Source of the DNA: Blastococcus mobilis
GTDB lineage: Bacteria > Actinomycetota > Actinomycetes > Mycobacteriales > Geodermatophilaceae
Length of the DNA: 34,763 nt
Direction of reading: 5' to 3'
NCBI RefSeq assembly: GCF_900188025.1
Contig: NZ_FZNO01000037.1
Coordinates: 1-34,763, forward strand
A program made the translations under genes and the position numbers. The notes below the pieces were generated by a model that saw nothing but the letters and a program-made list of their open reading frames with translations, made no database searches and was not told the DNA's origin. Shown here in pieces: positions 30,805 to 34,763 of this stretch (its first letter is position 1; each line of letters begins with the position of its first letter).

Positions 30805-30946
30805 CCGTCCACAGTCGGATCCCGACGCACGCGCTGGTGGGCGAGGCCCTGACCCGTGCTGGGAGGTGGTTGTCCCCGCCCCCGTCCCCGGTCCACGCAC
30901 AACGACACGCCGAGTGGTCCCCATGGCATCCACAACGTTGTCCACA
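30805..30946. promoter_or_regulatory. Cluster of DnaA-box-like 9-mers in a 398-base gene-free gap
   Basis: TTGTCCACA (30938-30946) is an exact preferred actinobacterial DnaA box. CCGTCCACA (30805-30813) and GCATCCACA (30926-30934) keep the TCCACA core, and TTGTCCCCG (30870-30878) is a weaker match. All are on the plus strand. The two right-hand boxes flank the palindrome ACAACGTTGT. The gap 30683-31080 otherwise contains only the metallopeptidase promoter and the DUF5679 leader, and codon-like structure is absent. Confidence 0.4.
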
Positions 30947-31080
30947 GGCTGTGGGTGGAGTGGCATCGACCGACGCGGACAGGACCGCCGCCCGCGCCAC
31001 CCCTCGTCCCCCGCCCGGGTAGCGTGCCTGCGCAACGCCGTCCGGCGCGTGCCGAGGCACCCCTAGTTCGAGGAGATCCC

Positions 31081-31233
31081 GTGGCGGAGAGCTACAACGG
31101 CTACTGCGTGAAGTGCAAGGAGAAGCGAGACTTCGACGGCGAGGTCAAGGTCAGCGAGTCCGGCCGCCGGATGGCGCAGGGCACCTGCCCGGTGTGCGGC
31201 ACCAAGATGAACCGGATCCTCGGCAAGGCCTGA
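31081..31233 (+). CDS. DUF5679 zinc-ribbon protein
   Basis: A 50-residue protein with two CxxC pairs, Cys9/Cys12 (GYCVKCKEKR) and Cys36/Cys39 (GTCPVCGTKMNRIL), forming a predicted zinc ribbon separated by a basic beta segment (VKVSESGRRMA). The pattern YCVKCK-KR ... G-CP-CGTKM-RI is the DUF5679 family, also found joined to topoisomerase or ribosomal-like proteins. GAGGAG lies 6 nt before GTG 31081. It lies at the edge of the gap with DnaA-like boxes and is followed 105 nt later by the ThiF-like gene on the same strand. A nucleic-acid or protein interaction role is inferred only from the fold. Confidence 0.9.
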   Translation: MAESYNGYCVKCKEKRDFDGEVKVSESGRRMAQGTCPVCGTKMNRILGKA

Positions 31234-31338
31234 AGGACACCTCGACGGCGGCGTCCTCGGTGGGGGCGCCGCTCTTCGTCGTCCTGGGCCTGTGGACGGA
31301 CGCTGCGGCCGTGGGCCCGCCGCTGCGACGCTGCCCCG

Positions 31339-32475
31339 GTGAGCGACACCGTCCACCCCCTGCTCCCGGCCGCCACTCCCCTGCTGCACGACGACGGAGG
31401 GGTACAGGTCGGCGGGACCGACGCCACCGACGGTCTGCTGCTGGCCGCAGGCGGCGCCGCCGCGGCCGCTCTGCTGCGCGGGCTCGACGGGCGACGGGCC
31501 CAGCGGACCGTCGTCGCCGAGGCCGCCCGCGAGGGACACGATCCCGACCACGTCACCCAGATCCTCGACGGGCTCCGGTCCGCGGGCATCCTCGTCGACC
31601 TCGACGCCGCCGATCTCCTCGCTTCCGACCCCGGACCGGCCGCGACCGCCCGCGCAGCGTCGGAGCTGCCCGCGGCACTGACCCGGCCCGGCGGCTGGCG
31701 GGCGCGACGGCAGGCCGTGGTCGTGGTCGAGGGGGCCACCCGGGTCGGCACTCCGCTGGCCGCCATGCTGGCCGCGAGCGGCGTCGGGCGGGTCAGCGTC
31801 CGGGACCCGGGCCTTACGGCCGCCGGGGATGCCGTCGTCGGGGGGCTGAGCGCGGCGGACGAGGGCAGGCCGCGATCCCTGGCGGCCGCGGACGCGGTGC
31901 GCCGGGCGAGCCCCCTCACCGACCTCCGGCCGCTGCCGTCGCACGCCGCCGACCTCGTCGTGCTCGCCCGGCCGTGGGCCGCCTCGGACCCGCTGGTCGC
32001 GGGGATCCACCGGTCGGGTGTCCCGCACCTGGTCGCGACCGTCCGGGGACAGACCGGCGTCGTCGGCCCGCTGGTCGTCCCGGGCGTGACCAGTTGCCTG
32101 CACTGCGCCGACCTCCATCGCCGGGACGCCGACTCGCGCTGGCCCCGCCTGGCGGCCCAGTTGACCGCGGTCGACCCCCCGCCCAGCGGCTCGACCATCA
32201 CCTGCCTGCTGACCGCGGCGACGGCGGCACTGCAGGTGCTGGCCCACCTGGACGGCACTGCCGCGCCGGGCGCGCTCGAGGCGACGATCGAGCTTCGCCC
32301 ACCGCACCTCGCACCGCGGGTGCGTCACTGGCCTGCGCATCCGGCATGCCCCTGCGGAGCGTCCGGTGAGCTACCCATCAGCGGTCCGCCGGTCCGCCGG
32401 ACCGTCCGTGCGGGTGCCCCGGTCGCCACTCCTGTGAGCAGGACCGACCCCCGGCAGGGAACAATGGGTGGCTGA
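31339..32475 (+). CDS. ThiF/E1-like protein with degenerate nucleotide loop (Rv3196-like)
   Basis: A 378-residue protein. The N-terminal part (about 1-95) looks like the winged-helix leader-binding region of TOMM/E1-like proteins (LLRGLDGRRAQRTVVAEAAREGHDPDHVTQILDGLRSAGIL). The central Rossmann part starts at about residue 118 (RRQAVVVVEGATRVGTPLAAMLAASGVGRVSVRD), where E1 enzymes have GxGxxG but this protein has EGATRVG. The structural zinc site is kept: Cys253 and Cys256 (SCLHCADLH) and Cys337 and Cys339 (ACPCG). GVVGPLVVPG before the first pair is typical of TOMM partners. There is no cyclodehydratase or precursor peptide nearby, so it may be a non-catalytic relative. The position before the ABC1 kinase matches Rv3196-Rv3197. 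The GTG start lies 6 nt after GACGCT. Confidence 0.75.
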   Translation: MSDTVHPLLPAATPLLHDDGGVQVGGTDATDGLLLAAGGAAAAALLRGLDGRRAQRTVVAEAAREGHDPDHVTQILDGLRSAGILVDLDAADLLASDPGPAATARAASELPAALTRPGGWRARRQAVVVVEGATRVGTPLAAMLAASGVGRVSVRDPGLTAAGDAVVGGLSAADEGRPRSLAAADAVRRASPLTDLRPLPSHAADLVVLARPWAASDPLVAGIHRSGVPHLVATVRGQTGVVGPLVVPGVTSCLHCADLHRRDADSRWPRLAAQLTAVDPPPSGSTITCLLTAATAALQVLAHLDGTAAPGALEATIELRPPHLAPRVRHWPAHPACPCGASGELPISGPPVRRTVRAGAPVATPVSRTDPRQGTMGG

Positions 32476-32549
32476 TCGAGCTCGCGAGCTCACCGAGACG
32501 ACACGGCGGCGCCGCAGGCGGCCCACCCGCCGGCGAGGAGGACGCGTGA
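32472..32549 (+). CDS. 25-codon leader ORF overlapping the ABC1 kinase start
   Basis: Reading from CTG 32472 gives a 25-codon ORF with ELASS at codons 3-7 and EEDA at the end. Its TGA (32547-32549) overlaps the kinase GTG (32546-32548) as GTGA. The GAG-GAG codons are the kinase Shine-Dalgarno. The 14-base core GAGCTCGCGAGCTC (32478-32491) is a perfect palindrome. AACAAT at 32460-32465 is a -10-like hexamer 6 nt ahead of the CTG. The start codon is not canonical, which is the weak point. The parallel with the aroA leader at 12017 is the main evidence. Confidence 0.35.
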   Translation: MIELASSPRRHGGAAGGPPAGEEDA

Positions 32550-33871
32550 GTGACGACGGACCGGTGATGCCCAGTGGCTCGGTCTCCCGGACCGCGCGAC
32601 TGGCTTCGCTCCCCCTCGGGGCCGCCGGACGCGCCACCCTGGGCCTGGGCAAGCGGCTCTCCGGCCGGCCCGCCGACGCAGTCACCGCCGAGCTCCAGCA
32701 ACGGACCGCCGAGCAGCTGTTCGCCGTCCTCGGTCAGCTCAAGGGCGGGGCGATGAAGCTCGGCCAGACGCTGTCGGTCTTCGAGGCCGCCGTGCCCGAG
32801 GAGATCGCGGCGCCCTACCGGGAGGCGCTGGTGAAGCTGCAGGAGGAGGCGCCGCCGATGCCGGTACGAACCGTGCACGCGGTCCTCTCGCAGCAGCTCG
32901 GCGGGACCTGGCGCCAGCGCTTCGCCGAGTTCGACGACCAGCCCGCCGCGGCGGCCAGCATCGGGCAGGTCCATCGCGCCACCTGGCGCGACGGCCGGGA
33001 CGTCGCCGTCAAAATCCAGTACCCGGGCGCGGCGACGGCGCTGATGGCCGACCTCAATCAGCTGGCCCGGTTCGCACGGCTGTTCGCCGCCCTCTTTCCG
33101 GGCATGGACGTCAAGCCGCTGATCGCCGAGCTCAAGGCGCGGGTGGCCGAGGAACTGGACTACGGGCTGGAGGCTGACGCGCAGCGGGCCTTCGCCGCGG
33201 CCTACGCCGGCGACGAGCAGATCGTCGTCCCCCGGGTCGTGGCCAGCGCACCGAAGGTCATCGTCTCTGAGTGGCTCGAGGGCACGCCGCTCGCCCGGAT
33301 CATCGCCACCGGCACTCGCGAGCAGCGCGACCGCGCCGGGCACCTGCTGGCGGTGCTGCACTTCTCGGGTCCCCAGCGGGCGGGGCTGCTGCACGCCGAC
33401 CCGCACCCGGGCAATTTCCGGCTCCTCGATGACGGGCGGCTCGGGGTCATCGACTTCGGCGCGACCGCGCGGCTGCCCGACGGTCATCCGGAGCCGATCG
33501 GCCGGTTGCTGCGGTGGGCGCTGGCAGGCAAGGCCGACGAGGTGCTCGCCGACCTGCGGGCCGAGGGCTTCGTGCGGCCCAACATCGAGGTCGACGCCCA
33601 AGGGGTACTGGACTACCTCCGCCCACTCCTCGACCCGGTGGTGGAGCCGCGTTTCCACTTCACGCGCGCGTGGATGCAGGAGCAGGCGGCCCGGATCGCC
33701 GACCCCCGCACCGACGCGAACCGCCTCGGCCGGCAGCTGAACCTGCCGCCGGCGTACCTGCTCATCCACCGGGTGACGATCGGGTCGATCGGGGTGCTCT
33801 GCCAGCTCGACTCCGCCGGGGAGTACCGGAGCGTCATCGAGGAGTGGCTCCCGGGCTTCGTCGAGAAGTGA
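32546..33871 (+). CDS. ABC1/UbiB-family atypical kinase (Rv3197-like)
   Basis: A 441-residue ABC1 kinase-like protein. The family KxGQ motif is in KGGAMKLGQTLS (about residue 70). The alanine-rich loop AAAASIGQVHRA replaces the glycine-rich loop. The nucleotide-binding lysine is Lys156 in VAVKIQYPG, the catalytic loop is HADPHPGNFRLL, and the metal Asp303 is in VIDFGA. There are no transmembrane segments at the C terminus, unlike UbiB. GTG 32546 is used since GGAGG lies upstream; the frame stays open to GTG 32468 with an arginine-rich stretch unlike the family. It sits upstream of whiB7 (opposite strand), and in M. tuberculosis Rv3197 lies beside whiB7 and has been linked to macrolide tolerance. 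The substrate is unknown. Confidence 0.92.
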   Translation: MSDDGPVMPSGSVSRTARLASLPLGAAGRATLGLGKRLSGRPADAVTAELQQRTAEQLFAVLGQLKGGAMKLGQTLSVFEAAVPEEIAAPYREALVKLQEEAPPMPVRTVHAVLSQQLGGTWRQRFAEFDDQPAAAASIGQVHRATWRDGRDVAVKIQYPGAATALMADLNQLARFARLFAALFPGMDVKPLIAELKARVAEELDYGLEADAQRAFAAAYAGDEQIVVPRVVASAPKVIVSEWLEGTPLARIIATGTREQRDRAGHLLAVLHFSGPQRAGLLHADPHPGNFRLLDDGRLGVIDFGATARLPDGHPEPIGRLLRWALAGKADEVLADLRAEGFVRPNIEVDAQGVLDYLRPLLDPVVEPRFHFTRAWMQEQAARIADPRTDANRLGRQLNLPPAYLLIHRVTIGSIGVLCQLDSAGEYRSVIEEWLPGFVEK

Positions 33872-33873
33872 AC

Positions 33874-33917
33874 GGTCGCGCCGAGTGGGGCCCGGAGGGC
33901 TCCGCGCAGGCGCGACC
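33874..33917. repeat. Stem-loop directly after the ABC1 stop
   Basis: GGTCGCGCC (33874-33882) pairs with GGCGCGACC (33909-33917) around a GC-rich interior that includes GGGGCCCGGAGGGCTCC. It may assist termination with the larger hairpin downstream. The rest of the gap 33918-34079 shows no gene. Confidence 0.5.
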
Positions 33918-33983
33918 GAACGGCTCCGCGGACTCGGGGACGGCACCTGGCGCGGTGCGGTCCGGAGGACCGCAATGTCACAG

Positions 33984-34028
33984 CGAGGCCGGGCAGGGAC
34001 GCACCGGGAGCGTCCCTGCCCGGCCTCG
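33984..34028. terminator. Strong hairpin between the ABC1 gene and the whiB7 unit
   Basis: CGAGGCCGGGCAGGGACG (33984-34001) and its exact complement CGTCCCTGCCCGGCCTCG (34011-34028) form a perfect 18-bp stem with a 9-nt loop. It is between convergent transcription units and likely terminates both. Confidence 0.88.
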
Positions 34029-34079
34029 GCGGGGAAGGCGGAACCGACCGCGAGGGCCGATCCCGCCAGGTGATCACCG

Positions 34080-34244
34080 TCAGTAGACGGCGGCGCTGGC
34101 CCGGGCGGCGCGGCGCACCGCCTGCTCCGCGCGACGAGCCGCGCGGTGGGCCACGTAGAGCCGTCGAGCACGCGAGGCCGCAGCGGCCTCGGCCTGCATC
34201 TCGTCCATCCGGCTGCGGGCCAGCTCGTGTTCGAGCATGTACAT
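34080..34244 (-). CDS. Small Arg/Ala-rich helical protein downstream of whiB7
   Basis: A 54-residue protein starting MYMLEHELARSRMDEMQ, then a long uninterrupted helix rich in Ala, Arg and Glu (AARRAEQAVRRAARA), likely a coiled coil with a strongly basic C-terminal half, ending SAAVY. I do not recognise a named family. Small proteins of this type are widespread near actinobacterial regulators. AAGGAA lies 5 nt before the ATG. It follows whiB7 by 71 nt on the same strand without a visible terminator, so it may be co-transcribed. A frame extending upstream exists but is not coding-like. Confidence 0.75.
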   Translation of the reverse strand: MYMLEHELARSRMDEMQAEAAAASRARRLYVAHRAARRAEQAVRRAARASAAVY

Positions 34245-34315
34245 GGCAGTTCCTTCAGAAGAAGTGCGGACCCTCACCGATGAATGGGCTCCGTCGATAT
34301 GGATGTGGTCGGGTC

Positions 34316-34657
34316 TCACGCGGCTGCGACCTTGCGGGGACGTCCCCGCGGACGCTTCCGCGCGATCACGGCGCCGCGCTCGAAGATCTCGCCGCCCCAG
34401 ACACCCCACGGCTCGCCGCGGTCCAGGGCGCCGGCCAGGCAGGCGTTCCGGATCGGGCAGTCGCGGCACAGGCTCTTGGCCTGCTCGAGCTGGGCCGGGC
34501 TCTCGGCGAACCACAGCTCCGGGTCCTCGACCCGGCACGGCAGGGGGCGCCGCACCGGCGCGGGGGCCAGTGGCGTGGGTCGTCTCGGCGGGAAGCCCCC
34601 GGTCCAGGGGAGCCCGGGTCGGCGGTGGGACGTCGGGCGGGCGATCGTCTGCTGCAC
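34316..34657 (-). CDS. whiB7: WhiB7-type antibiotic-response regulator
   Basis: A 113-residue WhiB protein. Cluster ligands are Cys41, Cys64, Cys67 and Cys73 (PCRVEDPELWFAE, SLCRDCPIRNAC). The WhiB7-type turn is EPWGVWGGE (82-90) and the AT-hook RGRPRK is at 104-109. WhiB7 binds the sigma-A subunit and AT-rich DNA upstream of -35 elements to activate drug-resistance genes in response to ribosome-targeting antibiotics. The N-terminal 38 residues are Pro/Arg-rich. AGGAGG lies before GTG 34657. Normally whiB7 has a long attenuator leader with its own upstream ORF; here an IS5-type transposase end lies 11 nt before the start codon, so that leader is absent from this side. Confidence 0.93.
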   Translation of the reverse strand: MQQTIARPTSHRRPGLPWTGGFPPRRPTPLAPAPVRRPLPCRVEDPELWFAESPAQLEQAKSLCRDCPIRNACLAGALDRGEPWGVWGGEIFERGAVIARKRPRGRPRKVAAA

Positions 34658-34668
34658 TGCCGCTCCTC

Positions 34669-34763
34669 CTAGGCCCTGTTTGAAAGGTCGCGCAGCCAGA
34701 TGTCGATGTCGCTGATCTGGACGGTGGCCTCGTAGCGGACGGCGAGCTTGTCGTAGCGGGTGG
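34669..34763 (-). mobile_element. 3' end of an IS5-family transposase gene, cut by the window edge
   Basis: Read on the minus strand the final 95 bases encode a C-terminal segment TRYDKLAVRYEATVQIS followed by IWLRDLSNRA and TAG at 34671-34669. RYDKLAVRYEATV...WL is the typical end of actinobacterial IS5-family transposases. CTAG at 34669-34672, right at the junction with the whiB7 ribosome site, resembles the target sites of some IS5 subgroups. CCCTGTTTGAAAG next to it may be the terminal inverted repeat. The element continues outside the window, so completeness is unknown. Confidence 0.75.

Noticed and set aside
32468-32545. In-frame N-terminal extension of the ABC1 kinase from GTG 32468
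   Set aside because: The 26 added residues are mostly arginine and unlike the family. A good ribosome site precedes GTG 32546, and the shifted frame instead matches the aroA leader ORF.
1-34763. CRISPR array, prophage, toxin-antitoxin or integrative element
   Set aside because: No direct-repeat array with spacers, no integrase, capsid or toxin-antitoxin gene pair is visible. The tRNA genes show no partial 3' copies acting as attachment sites. The only mobile element seen is the transposase end at the right edge.

Overview
The window is a chromosomal segment of a high-GC actinobacterium. Codon third positions are almost all G or C, GTG starts are common, two WhiB proteins and a SigH/RshA pair are present, and the 24-residue actinobacterial ribosomal protein bL37 is encoded. 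Protein style and the dispersed hairpin repeat suggest Geodermatophilaceae (Blastococcus, Geodermatophilus or Modestobacter type), but that is inference without a database search.

Layout. (1) 156-14378 follows, from memory, the gene order of the Mycobacterium tuberculosis Rv3217c-Rv3228 block: membrane protein, diacylglycerol-kinase-like protein, WhiB1, the histidine kinase PdtaS, a biotin carrier (TB7.3 type), RshA/SigH, YbaK, SRAP protein, AroA and RsgA. Insertions relative to that block include a degenerate biotin-carboxylase-like gene, bL37, a fused membrane/spermidine-synthase protein and an aldehyde dehydrogenase. (2) 14437-24049 is a mixed metabolic stretch: DUF2087 regulator, DUF2795 protein, HisN-type phosphatase, a sugar kinase/XdhC/aldo-keto reductase operon, cbs-metB transsulfuration operon, small enzymes, a decayed ferredoxin and two initiator tRNA genes flanking a small gene. 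(3) 24117-34657 resembles the Rv3193c-Rv3197A block: UPF0182 membrane protein, PDZ/Lon-like protease, zincin_2-type protein, ThiF-like protein, ABC1 kinase and WhiB7. An extra YgjP-like metallopeptidase and a DUF5679 zinc ribbon lie inside it. (4) The last 95 bases are the 3' end of an IS5-type transposase that abuts whiB7.

How the parts fit. Stress sensing is a recurrent theme: PdtaS, WhiB1 with a CRP-like site, SigH/RshA with a consensus autoregulatory promoter, WhiB7, SRAP and the cysteine/methionine genes. The regulatory architecture is compact. At least eleven genes have a TANNNT -10 hexamer 6-9 nt before the start codon, indicating leaderless or near-leaderless mRNAs. Many genes overlap by ATGA, GTGA or CTGA. 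A palindromic repeat with arms like GACCCCGTCC/GGACGGGGTC occupies seven intergenic spaces.

Most noteworthy: two genes (aroA and the ABC1 kinase) are preceded by matching 25-26-codon upstream ORFs sharing ELASS near the N terminus and EE near the C terminus, whose stop overlaps the downstream start; a biotin-carboxylase homologue that has lost its ATP-grasp catalytic residues sits beside a biotin carrier; rsgA appears to start with CTG; and an insertion sequence has replaced the native leader of whiB7.
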